A DNA stretch of 64,000 bases, from assembly GCA_017746715.1 (NCBI GenBank), contig JAGHZQ010000041.1, forward strand, positions 103,219 through 167,218, read 5' to 3'. The DNA is from Cyanobacteria bacterium SBLK. GTDB lineage: Bacteria > Cyanobacteriota > Cyanobacteriia > Cyanobacteriales > Spirulinaceae. Under the pieces are notes generated by a model. That model was not told the origin of the DNA, searched no databases, and saw only the letters and a program-made list of their open reading frames with translations. Every line of letters begins with the position of its first letter. The first letter of the stretch is position 1. Positions 1 to 9,309 of the stretch are shown here, piece after piece. A program made the translations under genes and the position numbers.

Positions 1-902
1 TCTTCCAATAAGACTTGTTGATAACTATTGGAGAGGAGTCCAATTTCTTCTGCTTCTTCCTTAGTTAAGTCTCTCATTTTACCCGATGCAGTTTCACCAG
101 AGCCGTATAATCCGATTGGGATTCCAACATCAACAATTTGTTTAGCATGATAGATTTCCGGCTCATCGGGAAAAAGAGCGAGAATTTTTTCGTCTCTTCC
201 TACAATTTTCCAGCGACCGGAGGCAACAAATTCATCGCCTGAATAAATGGGATATTTAAGCGTTTTGGGATATTTATGGAAAACATTGGGGGTTAACTGA
301 AAAGTTCCTTCAAAGAGTCCATATGCCGTTCCAAACACATTTTTAGCTAGAATACAAGCTAAAAAGAAAGCATTGTTATTTGCTGGAATTGCAATGATAT
401 CTCCCGGTTTTCCAGAAATTTTCTTGCGCTTGTCTGATTTTAATTTGATTCCCGATATTTTTTGAGGTTCTACATCAAGGAATAGGTCTTTGTCAGATTG
501 CTGCAAAGCGGTTAGAATAACATCAGAAAATTCTGCAAATGTTGGATTTCTATTGCGATCGGATATCATTATTCCCATCAAATCTGATATAAAATCACCA
601 GTAATAACAAAAATATTGTCATTTAAATCTTTTACACCTAAATCTTTTACACCTAAATCTAGATTCTTGCTTTCCAGATTTTTTGTCTTGGCTTCTCTCG
701 GTGTTTTCAATTTTGGTTCAATTTGCAGAAATTTATGAGATTGGAAGTCTTCAATATTATTGCGATGAGAAGATGACTTCATTCCCCAACTGAGAATTTC
801 AAATAACTCGCGAACTAAGGGCTTTCGATCGACTTCTTCAGCAAATAAGTCAACAATTTCACTCAGACTGACTCGAGCGAAAGATATATATTTGAGGGAC
901 AT
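1..902 (-). CDS. Imm26-like immunity protein (partial, runs off left edge)
   Basis: The reading frame is open from an ATG at 900-902 to the window edge, giving about 300 residues with the C-terminus missing. A strong Shine-Dalgarno (AGGAGG, plus-strand 912-917) fixes the start. Residues 1-160 are an unrecognised N-terminal region containing a tandem LGVKD pair (plus-strand 609-660). From about residue 165 the pattern KPGDIIAIP, then a two-strand segment, YPIYSGDE, SGRWKIVG and LFPDEPEIYHAKQ resembles the Imm26 family of polymorphic-toxin immunity proteins. It lies immediately downstream, same strand, of a Hint-domain orphan cassette, which fits an immunity role. The family call is from remembered pattern only, so moderate certainty; the N-terminal half could be a separate domain. 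Confidence 0.55.
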   Translation of the reverse strand, partial: MSLKYISFARVSLSEIVDLFAEEVDRKPLVRELFEILSWGMKSSSHRNNIEDFQSHKFLQIEPKLKTPREAKTKNLESKNLDLGVKDLGVKDLNDNIFVITGDFISDLMGIMISDRNRNPTFAEFSDVILTALQQSDKDLFLDVEPQKISGIKLKSDKRKKISGKPGDIIAIPANNNAFFLACILAKNVFGTAYGLFEGTFQLTPNVFHKYPKTLKYPIYSGDEFVASGRWKIVGRDEKILALFPDEPEIYHAKQIVDVGIPIGLYGSGETASGKMRDLTKEEAEEIGLLSNSYQQVLLE

Positions 903-1026
903 TATTTTTGACCTCCTCAAAAAAGGTGTTTATACAGTAGTTTGATTATATCACGTTCAAACTTGAAATACTCGAATATTTACAGATTAACAAGCATCGC
1001 GATCGTAATGTGCCGGGAATCTTTTT

Positions 1027-1656
1027 TCATTCATAGGATATTGTCTGTTTCCTCTGTAAGATTTGCCTTTTCTTCCTATCTAATATATGGGATTTCCCAA
1101 CAAAAAAGTTATTGACCGCTTCAACTGTTAAATTATATGTTTCTTGAGAAAAACGTTCTGGTTGAATTTGGATATTTTCAATGTTAACGGTTTGACCATC
1201 TTGACAGTAAAGAGACATTTCTAATTTTAGATGTTCGGCTTCTATCCATTTTGATTCTGATGCAACCCAAATCGGATGTTTTTGAGTTACTCTTAAAATC
1301 ATCGAGTTAGATAATACGATCGCTATCCAACTGTTGGTCGATCCGCGATCGCTAGATAAGATTTTTCGTACAATGATTGAATTGGACTCAAAATTATATG
1401 CGTAGACTTCATCTCCTATTTTTAGTTTCTCAATGGGACGGTTTCCATTGGGGGTAGATACAATTGTTCCTTGAGGAAAACAGGGTATTTGTCCCTTACC
1501 CCAACCTTGTTCTACTTTAGCTTTGGTTTGTTCTGTATTTTCAGGATTAATTGAACCAAAAACCTCCAAGGAATCATCTCTTTTCTTTATTTTAGTTGTT
1601 CTGGGTGTTTTTCGCGATCGCTGACCTGGGGGATGGAAGACAGTTTCGATCGCCAT
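1027..1656 (-). CDS. Orphan Hint-domain (intein-like) toxin cassette
   Basis: 209 residues. Residues about 58-190 are a Hint domain: the nucleophile block CFPQGTIVSTPNG, the IEKLKIGDEVYAY strand, the TQKHPIWV histidine block, and the terminal VEAVNNFFVGKSHIL. In polymorphic toxins this domain releases a C-terminal toxin after a final (V)HN; here the protein ends 17 residues after FFVGKSHIL and no toxin follows, so the module is truncated or decayed. Residues about 30-38 read LEVFGSINP, resembling the WQVYGEINP linker just before the candidate toxin of the neighbouring DUF4157 cargo. I infer an orphan C-terminal cassette displaced from such a cargo, with the Imm26-like gene downstream as its former partner. 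No good ribosome binding site is visible before the ATG. Confidence 0.6.
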   Translation of the reverse strand: MAIETVFHPPGQRSRKTPRTTKIKKRDDSLEVFGSINPENTEQTKAKVEQGWGKGQIPCFPQGTIVSTPNGNRPIEKLKIGDEVYAYNFESNSIIVRKILSSDRGSTNSWIAIVLSNSMILRVTQKHPIWVASESKWIEAEHLKLEMSLYCQDGQTVNIENIQIQPERFSQETYNLTVEAVNNFFVGKSHILDRKKRQILQRKQTISYE

Positions 1657-1669
1657 GTCGCGATCGCTT

Positions 1670-1822
1670 TCAAGGAGGATGTTTTGGCGATCGCTTCAGG
1701 TTGGGGGGTTTGAGGTTCAGGAGATTTTCTTTTTCGATGCGTTGGTAGGTTTTCCAGTTAACGAAGAAGGTACGATGGTATTCTACACACCACTTATAGA
1801 TAGTTGCTACAACTTGCAGAAA
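1670..1822 (-). pseudogene. Short coding-like remnant between immunity gene and Hint cassette
   Basis: A 50-codon open frame ending in TGA at 1670-1672, bounded upstream by TAG, with no ATG. It encodes a protein-like segment (IYKWCVEYHRTFF, then NWKTYQRIEKENLLNLKPP). It overlaps the 3' end of the immunity gene in another frame. I do not recognise it. It may be debris of a toxin or transposase left by cassette rearrangement, or a chance frame. Confidence 0.25.
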
Positions 1823-2231
1823 CTACAATATCTTTGCTGATCCATACCTGTAAACTAAAACTATCAAAATCTAGAGGAGTTTGAATATCACCATCTTCGT
1901 AAATAACACTAGAACCTATTTCATCTGGTTCTCTTCCAAAAAGTTTAATTAATTTCTCTTTTGTCATACCAATAATATTTTTACTTTTATAACGCTTTTC
2001 ACGTTTATAATACAATTTTTCATAGGTAAAAATACTAACAACTAAACCATTTTCTACATTAAGATAAATTTCTTCATTGGAAACCTTATAGCTTAACCAT
2101 CCAGTTATATCATCATTATCATCTTCATCCAATACAACGCCGAGCTTTTCTCTATAGAGATCAATTGAGGAATTAAACTCTATGATACCAAAGCTCTTAT
2201 TAGGAACCCATATCCATTTTTCTAAACTCAT
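1794..2231 (-). CDS. Candidate immunity protein for the DUF4157 cargo
   Basis: 145 residues with no signal peptide or membrane segment; acidic overall (EDDNDD near residue 37). The start ATG overlaps the cargo stop codon by 4 bp (2228-2231), an arrangement that normally couples translation. A small, acidic, soluble protein encoded directly after a toxin-bearing polymorphic protein is the classic position of an immunity gene. The phrase GMTKEKLIKLFGREPDE followed by a beta-rich end resembles small SMI1- or Imm-like folds only loosely, and I do not assign a family. The role is inferred from position, not homology. Confidence 0.6.
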   Translation of the reverse strand: MSLEKWIWVPNKSFGIIEFNSSIDLYREKLGVVLDEDDNDDITGWLSYKVSNEEIYLNVENGLVVSIFTYEKLYYKREKRYKSKNIIGMTKEKLIKLFGREPDEIGSSVIYEDGDIQTPLDFDSFSLQVWISKDIVVSASCSNYL

Positions 2232-5200
2232 CGTTTTACACCTCTGCTATGTTCAGTACCTTTTTTCTTTTTCTCTGCATTTCTTTTGATCTTTTTTATT
2301 TTGTTTAGTATCTTCGTTTTCTCCTTTCCAGTTGCAGTCTCTAATTTTTCTTCCAACTCTGTAATATATTTTTCTGCTTTTGACAAAGCTCTACCATCAT
2401 CACCATGTTTCTCATTTTTACTGCTATCCCCAACAACTCTAAGATTAGTATTCTTTTTCTTTCTTGGATTAATTTCACCATAAACTTGCCAAGTATTGCC
2501 AGATTTTACAACATCAATAGACTTGAGGCGGTACTTGCGTTTTACCGAAAATAAAGCCAATTTCATCTTCATTTTACTGGCTTTCTTTCCGCTAAATTTA
2601 CGATTTAGTAAATTAACACCAACATTAACTGCTTTATCCAAACGCTTTTGTTTTTCTGCAAATGTTTCTTCTTTATCCTTCTTATCTTTATCGCCTTTCT
2701 TCTTATTCGTCTTATCCAATTTATTATTTTTCTTGTTTTTCTTCTTATCTTTCTTCTTCATTAATCCCTTCGCAATCCCTTTCAACTTCCCAGCAAACTT
2801 CTTAGCTGCCTTCATCAATCGCCCAATCAACCAATTAGAAACAAAATCAATCACCGCGATCGCAGCCGCCGCCAGAACATTCGCAAACATTGGACCCGAC
2901 TGACCGCCCCGCACTGCCTTCAAGAAGCCCAAGAAAGCATTAAACGCCGCCAAAACTTGACTCGCCGCCCCCCAAGCCGCCATCAAAGACTCGATAATTG
3001 TCTTCACCGCACCCACGGCGGGAATAATCATCGAAACTAACTTCTCAATCAACAAATTAATCAATAAAGGCGGAATAGCCGCTTTCAGGGCATTCCAAGC
3101 CATCCCCGCAATTTTACCCAGATCGAAGCCCCCTTGGAATAGGGCTTGCAGCATATCGGGAGCAACCCCAATGACTGCTTGTACTTTCCCTTGGAACCAG
3201 GTCTGTACCTGCGTCTGAAACGTCCCCCAGAGATGATTTTTCACCCCATCCTTAGCACCAGCCGCCAAATTGCTTACCCACTGCCCCGGATTTGCCGCAA
3301 TATCGGGAATAATGGCAGCTAACGCCCCGACTGTATTGATATAACCCTGAGCAAACTGTAACGCCCCACTCACCGCACCGCCGATCGCATCGACCGCCAT
3401 CGTCATCCCCTTCTCCATCAGACCCAACGCCGCATCTAATCCCGTCCCCAGCACATTCAGAGCCGTTTGAATGCCTTGATTGAGATTCTCGGCTAACTGA
3501 TTAACCACCCCTTCCGCCAATTGCACCTTCTCCTGAATGAAATTGCGGAACTTGTCGCGGGTTTGAGGGAACTTCTCCAATAAGCGATCGCCTACCGCAA
3601 CCACTGCATCTCCCACCCGTTTAATGACCCCGACGATCTTCTGTCGTCCCCGCTCGATCGCCTCAGTTGCCAGCGTTTTGGCGCGATCGATGGCATCTCG
3701 CATGGCTTGACGGGCGCGATCGATCGCCCCTTTAATGGCATTCTTAATCCCCTCAAACGCCCCTTTCACCTGATCTGCAGCCCAACCAAAGAAACCGCTC
3801 GATTTCTCCTCTCCCTTCTGTTTCTCTTTCGCTGCTTCCGCCTCTCCCTTCTGGCGTTCTTTTTCTGCCTCCTCTTCCCCCTTACTAATTTCCGTCGTCG
3901 CCTCATTTTCCGTCGCTACCTTCTCCGCATCCACTTCCTGTAAACCATCGCTCACCAACGTATCGGCTTCCTTCTGTGCCGCCTCGATCTCCGCATCTTG
4001 TTCCTGCGCCCATTCCTCCCGCAACTGGCTCACCTCATCTTGTGCCTTATTGCGCTCCTCCTGCTGCTTGGCGGCGTTATCCTGCTGTAACTGGGCGATT
4101 TCTTGTTGGGATTTCTCCTTCTCGGCGGCAACATTGGCATCGTGTTGCTCCCGTTGGGCGCTAATATCTCCTTGTGCTTGGGCGATCGCGGCATCAATTT
4201 CTGCCCCCTTCTCCTCCCGAGCGATAATAGAAGCCGCATCCATTTCTCCCGCCGCCCCGTTGACCGCCTCAAACGCCCCCTTTGCAATCTCCCCAGAGTT
4301 TCCCCCTGCGGTAATTTCCCCCCGTAAAATCGTCGCCGGGACGGTGGAGTAAATCTCATTTTCCCCCATCGGTTGGGCGATTTCCTGCTGTCCCTTCACC
4401 TTGGCATCGGCGGCACTTTGTTCTAAAGCTGCCTTTTGCTCCTGAGTCCGTTGCGGGTTGGCATTTCCCTCTAAAACTAACGGTGGAGGAGTCCCGGCGG
4501 AAAGATTGGGAGGATTGGGATCCGTGGTGGGAAGTTGGGAAATCGAGGCTTGAATATTCTGGGTATCTGCTTCAGAAACCTTGCCCTCTTCATTCCCCCC
4601 GACGGCAGGTGCAGCCCCAAAAAGCGGCGGTGCGGGGGGCGGTGCGGGAGTGGGTTCCGGTTGGGGGGCGGGAATATCTGCGGCTTCTGGGACGCTTTCT
4701 ACGGGTTGGGGGGCTTCCCCTTGAGGAACTTCTTGCTCGGAAACCGACATTTCCCGACCTGTCGGCGTTTCCATTTCCGGCGGATTGTTGGCCAGTGCCT
4801 CTCGCTCTTGTGTAGCGGTATTGGCGATCGCTTGACTCGCTCCTTTTAAACCCCCTAGAACCTGTCTGGGAGGCAATCCCGCCAAAGTCCCAACAGCCCC
4901 TTCCGGACTGGCTTGAGAGACATCCGGGGCAGGGGGTGCGGGTTTGGGTTCGATTGCCGCACCGCCGCCGCCACCACCGCCGCCAGTTTCCCCACCTGCG
5001 GGAGTTTCCGAGAGTGCCGAAATGGCCACCGCTTTTTCTGCTGGGGAGAGGCGATCGCTCTCGTCATTGTCCGGGGCAACTTCTGCCATGCGCTGTTCTA
5101 CCGCATCGGCTTCGGCGTTTTCGTCGGCTTCTTGGATCTGAGCGTCTCCGCCACCGCTAAGGGAAACAGAACCTCCACCGGAAGCCGTCTCATTGCTGGT

Positions 5201-7168
5201 TTGGGGAACAGGTGCGGGGGCTGCCTTTTGACCGCGATCGCCACCGGGATTGAATTGAGCCTCTGAAGCCTGTTGAGGGGCGTTAGAAGTGGCTTCAGGA
5301 GCATTTTCCGCTCCGGGTTGGGTTGCATCGGTTGGGAGGGCTTGTTTAGCCTCTGTCGGCTGCTCTTGAGGAGATTCTCCCGTCTTTTCTCCTTGACCGT
5401 TAGCGGGTAATTGTGCCTTATCTTTGGACTTGGCAACTTTATTCTTTTTACCTTTCTTTTTCTTGAGTTCAACTAAACCTTTTGCTCCTTTTCCCCATGC
5501 TTTACCCTCTTCTCCTAATGTTTTCTCGGCTAATTGCTCGAGTCCCAAGCCAACTCCCTTGTTAACCCCGACTTCGGTCGCAAATTCTGCAAACTTCTTC
5601 CCTTTCTTCAATTTGGAGAACTTGCCAACCAAACCCGCAGCTTTCTTTCCTGCTAATTTCGAGAGAGAGCCGATCGGTCCGTTAACTGCCAATCCTAAAG
5701 CATGAGATGCTCCTTTTCCGGCCTTCGTATCGAGTTTATTTTTCCAATTTTTAGAGAATTTTCCCAGATCGTCCGAACCTTTGCTGAGAATATCGCTACT
5801 GCGATCGAGGAATTTCCCACCCTTTTTAGCGAGTTTATTCCCTTTACTCAATCCTTTCCCGGCTTTGGAGGCCAACTTACTCACTAGTTTGCCACCTTTA
5901 CCCACTGCTGCGGCTGCATCGCCAAAACCGGGAATCGCTGCAACTCCAGATAAAGCGGCATTCGCCCAATCTCCTTTTGCTGCATATAAACCCGCATTTG
6001 CCAGATCGAAAAGCGCCCCTACTCCCGGAATGAAACCGCCGATATCAAGGGCAGTATGCAGCCATCCCAAAGAGGATTCATCTCCTTCCTTCTGCGATTC
6101 TTTCTCAGAAACAGGTTGCGATTTAACCGCCTCAGTATTATCAATTTTGGGTTGAACTGCTCCCCCATTTTGCTGAATTGTATGGGTCAACTCGTGAGCC
6201 GTTAACTCATTTTTTCCCGGTGACTTACCCGAGCCATAAAAAATATTATTACCGTGAGTAAATGCTTGTGCGCCGATTTGCTTGTTCATCTGCACGGAAT
6301 TGGAATCCGTATGCACGCGCACGCTACTGAAGTCAGACCCGAAATGAGACTCCATAAAACCTTTCGTTTCATTTCCGAGGGGAGTCCCCCCGCCTTTCGC
6401 TTGCGATAAACTCTTCTCAAAACTTGCTGATGCTTTTCTCGCCTTGTTTCCCTTTGCTTGTACCTCTGGCATTTCTGGCTGAGAATCGCAGGGACATTGC
6501 TGCACGAGAGGTGAAATTGTCTGACTGAGGGGTTTTTGTTGAATTTTTTCTTCTTCTGGGGAGTCGGTCTGACGCTGAACCGATGGGCGATCGGGCGCTT
6601 TCATTTGAATGACTTTTCTGGCGATGCGATCGGCTTCTTGCTCGTATTTATCTCCCGGTTTTCCAATGCTCAATTTTGCTTGAATTGGCTCTTCTTCTAT
6701 ATTTTCTTGCTCTTGAACTATCTCTTCTTCATCCGAAACACTTGCATCTTCTTTCATCTGAATATTTTCATTTTCTTCCTGCTCTGGCGAGGCTTCCTCT
6801 TCATCCGCTTTTAACTGTAAATCTTTGTCTTCTTCTTTTGCTTGAATCTTATTTTCCTCATCCTCAGCAGACGCGATCGCCTCTTCCTTCAACTGTACTT
6901 CTTCCTTATCCTCTTTCTCTTGAATTTCCTTTTCTTCCGTCTCCTCCGGTGCCGCTTGAACCCGTGGCGCAGACTCGGGAGGATCGACGGGAATCGAACC
7001 CCAATCCAAATCTATTCCTTCCCCAGAAACCGGGAAAGAATCATCCCCAGAAAAATCCTCACTTTCTGTAGAAATGGGATGAGATACTAAGGCTGACTTC
7101 TTCGACTTCAACGACTTGCCAACCGGAGTAACGTTCGCTTTTTTTGCTTGAACCGAAGCTGTTCCCAT
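2228..7168 (-). CDS. eCIS-associated DUF4157 polymorphic toxin/cargo protein
   Basis: 1646 residues. The first 240 are acidic and carry at least ten [ILV]QxK repeats. KLSIGKPGDKYEQEADRIA (about 166-184) and the DUF4157 metallopeptidase-like domain (about 262-338, motif AHELTHTIQQ, HExxH) follow. Residues 366-435 form a glycine-rich pre-toxin-like region (GGFIPGVGALFDLANAG, then IPGFGDAAAA). Next come proline/acid-rich low complexity, an alanine/glutamate coiled coil (about 936-1136), a hydrophobic alanine-rich region (about 1290-1470) and a lysine-rich stretch. A WQVYGEINP linker (about 1568) precedes a charged C-terminal module (KHGDDGRALSKAEKYI, ending GTEHSRGVKR) that I take as the toxin. 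DUF4157 proteins are known eCIS cargo. Its gene diverges from an eCIS AAA+ ATPase, and the 145-aa immunity candidate overlaps its stop. The toxin activity is unknown. Confidence 0.85.
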   Translation of the reverse strand: MGTASVQAKKANVTPVGKSLKSKKSALVSHPISTESEDFSGDDSFPVSGEGIDLDWGSIPVDPPESAPRVQAAPEETEEKEIQEKEDKEEVQLKEEAIASAEDEENKIQAKEEDKDLQLKADEEEASPEQEENENIQMKEDASVSDEEEIVQEQENIEEEPIQAKLSIGKPGDKYEQEADRIARKVIQMKAPDRPSVQRQTDSPEEEKIQQKPLSQTISPLVQQCPCDSQPEMPEVQAKGNKARKASASFEKSLSQAKGGGTPLGNETKGFMESHFGSDFSSVRVHTDSNSVQMNKQIGAQAFTHGNNIFYGSGKSPGKNELTAHELTHTIQQNGGAVQPKIDNTEAVKSQPVSEKESQKEGDESSLGWLHTALDIGGFIPGVGALFDLANAGLYAAKGDWANAALSGVAAIPGFGDAAAAVGKGGKLVSKLASKAGKGLSKGNKLAKKGGKFLDRSSDILSKGSDDLGKFSKNWKNKLDTKAGKGASHALGLAVNGPIGSLSKLAGKKAAGLVGKFSKLKKGKKFAEFATEVGVNKGVGLGLEQLAEKTLGEEGKAWGKGAKGLVELKKKKGKKNKVAKSKDKAQLPANGQGEKTGESPQEQPTEAKQALPTDATQPGAENAPEATSNAPQQASEAQFNPGGDRGQKAAPAPVPQTSNETASGGGSVSLSGGGDAQIQEADENAEADAVEQRMAEVAPDNDESDRLSPAEKAVAISALSETPAGGETGGGGGGGGAAIEPKPAPPAPDVSQASPEGAVGTLAGLPPRQVLGGLKGASQAIANTATQEREALANNPPEMETPTGREMSVSEQEVPQGEAPQPVESVPEAADIPAPQPEPTPAPPPAPPLFGAAPAVGGNEEGKVSEADTQNIQASISQLPTTDPNPPNLSAGTPPPLVLEGNANPQRTQEQKAALEQSAADAKVKGQQEIAQPMGENEIYSTVPATILRGEITAGGNSGEIAKGAFEAVNGAAGEMDAASIIAREEKGAEIDAAIAQAQGDISAQREQHDANVAAEKEKSQQEIAQLQQDNAAKQQEERNKAQDEVSQLREEWAQEQDAEIEAAQKEADTLVSDGLQEVDAEKVATENEATTEISKGEEEAEKERQKGEAEAAKEKQKGEEKSSGFFGWAADQVKGAFEGIKNAIKGAIDRARQAMRDAIDRAKTLATEAIERGRQKIVGVIKRVGDAVVAVGDRLLEKFPQTRDKFRNFIQEKVQLAEGVVNQLAENLNQGIQTALNVLGTGLDAALGLMEKGMTMAVDAIGGAVSGALQFAQGYINTVGALAAIIPDIAANPGQWVSNLAAGAKDGVKNHLWGTFQTQVQTWFQGKVQAVIGVAPDMLQALFQGGFDLGKIAGMAWNALKAAIPPLLINLLIEKLVSMIIPAVGAVKTIIESLMAAWGAASQVLAAFNAFLGFLKAVRGGQSGPMFANVLAAAAIAVIDFVSNWLIGRLMKAAKKFAGKLKGIAKGLMKKKDKKKNKKNNKLDKTNKKKGDKDKKDKEETFAEKQKRLDKAVNVGVNLLNRKFSGKKASKMKMKLALFSVKRKYRLKSIDVVKSGNTWQVYGEINPRKKKNTNLRVVGDSSKNEKHGDDGRALSKAEKYITELEEKLETATGKEKTKILNKIKKIKRNAEKKKKGTEHSRGVKR

Positions 7169-7375
7169 TTGGCTTATCTCTCCTTCCTTTGTTCGATATC
7201 TCCAGAAAATTCACAAACCGTTACATTGTTCTCGATGCGATCGCACCTGCCCAGTATATCGCAAAATTTTCGGAGAGTCGATATAGATCTGAACTTATTG
7301 TAGGCGATCGCTGTTCGATACTAGAATGATTGCACCAGTCGAGCGTCCGCGCGCACTTTAAACCCCAACATTCCC

Positions 7376-9271
7376 ATGACTAATTTAGATGTAACATCGG
7401 CTCGCGAGAAACTCCTCAATTTACACGCACAACTACTCTCTCAACAAGTCCAGCAATCGAATTTAGAGCGACTTTGCCAACAGTTTCAGTTAAGCAATTT
7501 TGAACGGGATATTTTGCTGCTTTGCCTAGGACAAGAGATTAAGCCTCAATGGGCAAATTTATGCGCGATCGCACAAAATAATCCCAAACAAACTTACCCA
7601 ACTTTTAACTTGGCTTTAACCATTTTTGAAAACCGACATATGGGAGCATTAACACCCAATGCACCCTTGCGATACTGGCAATTCATTGAAGTCGAAAAGG
7701 GGAGAATCTTGACCCAAAGCCCTTTAAAAATCGATGAATGGGTATTTCATTATCTATTCAATTCGTTTTTCTTAGACAAACGTCTAGAGCATTTAGTGGA
7801 GTCCGTAATATCTCAATACACTCTCGTTCAATCCCATCAACAGCTTGTTCAACAATTGCTCCAGATTTGGCAAGAAAACAAACCTCCCAATATTCCTATT
7901 GTACAACTTTGCGGACAAAACTTCCGACAACTCAGAGCGATCGCCGCGACATCCTGCGAAAAAGAAGGACGAAAACTCTATGCGATCGCTTCTCATTTAC
8001 TGCCAACCGATACCGAAGAATTTACCACTTTTTTACGACTGTGGGAGAGAGAATTCTTGCTACAAGGCTCGGTTTTACTCATAGAAATCGATGACATCTA
8101 CGGGGAAAATGCAGCCAAACAACAAGCAATCTCGCTGTTCATCAATCGCCTGCAAACTCCTATTATTATCGCTACTCGCGATCGCCTTCCTCCTCGCAGG
8201 CGTTCTCTGTTAACCTTTGAGGTAGAATCGGCAACTTTAGAAGAACAACGAGAGAACTGGCATATTGTTTTAGATCATTTAGAAACCAGCGATCGCGATC
8301 CCATCGTGAAAGCAATAACTGCACAATTTAATCTAAACTTGAATACCATTGAATCTGTCGGTGCGATCGCCAAAAGTAATCCTAATCTTCCTCAACAAGA
8401 ACTACAAAAACAACTCTGGGAAAGTTGCCGCATTCAAGCCAGACCTCAGCTTGCAGACTTAGCACAGCGTATCGAATCTAAAGCGATTTTGGACGATCTT
8501 ATTCTACCACAAAAACAGAAAGAAATCTTACAAGAAATTGTCGGACAAATTCGCTATCGAACTACAGTCTACTACGATTTTGGATTCGCTAGTAAAGGAG
8601 CGCGAGGTTTGGGAATTACAGCCTTATTTGCAGGACAAAGCGGCACGGGAAAAACAATGGCTGCAGAGGTTTTAGCGAAAGAATTAGCCGTCGATTTATA
8701 CCGCATCGATCTCAGTCGCGTGGTGAGTAAATATATCGGCGAAACAGAGAAGAATTTGCGCCGTATTTTTGATGCAGCCGAAACCGGAGGCGCAATCTTA
8801 TTGTTTGATGAAGCTGATGCTTTATTTGGCAAAAGAAGTGAAGTCAAAGACAGTCGCGATCGCTATGCTAATTTAGAAGTCAGCTATCTCTTACAGCGTA
8901 TGGAAGAATACCAAGGATTAGCTATTTTAACGACTAATTTAAAAGATGCGATCGATAATGCGTTTCTCCGTCGCATTCGCTTTATTGTCGATTTCCCTTT
9001 TCCTCTGAAGAAACAAAGAAGGGCAATTTGGCAGCGCGTTTTCCCTCCACAAACACCAACATTAGGATTGGATTATCGCAAACTCGCACAACTCGATAAA
9101 GCAGGAGGAATTATTCGCAATATTGCTATCAATGCCGTCTTTTTAGCAATGAATGAAGGAGGCGATCGCAATCCTGTCACCATGCAGCATATTTTAAAAG
9201 CTACTCGAAACGAATATGATAAACTACATGAAGTTTTAACCGATGCAGAGATAAAAGACTGGGTTGAATAG
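7376..9271 (+). CDS. eCIS-associated AAA+ ATPase
   Basis: 631 residues. The N-terminal 360 are a helical/winged-helix extension without clear motifs. The AAA+ module follows: Walker A GQSGTGKT (about 419-426), Walker B ILLFDEADALFGKRS (about 476-490), sensor 1 LAILTTNLK, the arginine finger region NAFLRRIRFIVDFPFP, and a C-terminal lid. This is the layout of the ATPase found in eCIS loci (Afp15/PVC15-like), which in studied systems is needed for particle assembly or cargo loading. It is transcribed divergently from the DUF4157 cargo, with a 207-bp shared promoter region, and runs into the convergent 1067-aa gene 38 bp downstream. An ordinary protease-type AAA ATPase is less likely given the neighbours. 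Confidence 0.85.
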   Translation: MTNLDVTSAREKLLNLHAQLLSQQVQQSNLERLCQQFQLSNFERDILLLCLGQEIKPQWANLCAIAQNNPKQTYPTFNLALTIFENRHMGALTPNAPLRYWQFIEVEKGRILTQSPLKIDEWVFHYLFNSFFLDKRLEHLVESVISQYTLVQSHQQLVQQLLQIWQENKPPNIPIVQLCGQNFRQLRAIAATSCEKEGRKLYAIASHLLPTDTEEFTTFLRLWEREFLLQGSVLLIEIDDIYGENAAKQQAISLFINRLQTPIIIATRDRLPPRRRSLLTFEVESATLEEQRENWHIVLDHLETSDRDPIVKAITAQFNLNLNTIESVGAIAKSNPNLPQQELQKQLWESCRIQARPQLADLAQRIESKAILDDLILPQKQKEILQEIVGQIRYRTTVYYDFGFASKGARGLGITALFAGQSGTGKTMAAEVLAKELAVDLYRIDLSRVVSKYIGETEKNLRRIFDAAETGGAILLFDEADALFGKRSEVKDSRDRYANLEVSYLLQRMEEYQGLAILTTNLKDAIDNAFLRRIRFIVDFPFPLKKQRRAIWQRVFPPQTPTLGLDYRKLAQLDKAGGIIRNIAINAVFLAMNEGGDRNPVTMQHILKATRNEYDKLHEVLTDAEIKDWVE

Positions 9272-9309
9272 TTCGCTATTTAAGATAAAATCAAATCTGA
9301 CAAGCCTTA

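Noticed and set aside
2286..6155. Many plus-strand open frames inside the DUF4157 gene
   Set aside because: They are antisense shadows of a long high-composition-bias gene; none has a family motif or ribosome binding site.
7376..9271. FtsH- or ClpX-type protease ATPase
   Set aside because: No protease domain or zinc finger, and the long N-terminal extension plus eCIS neighbours fit the injection-system ATPase better.
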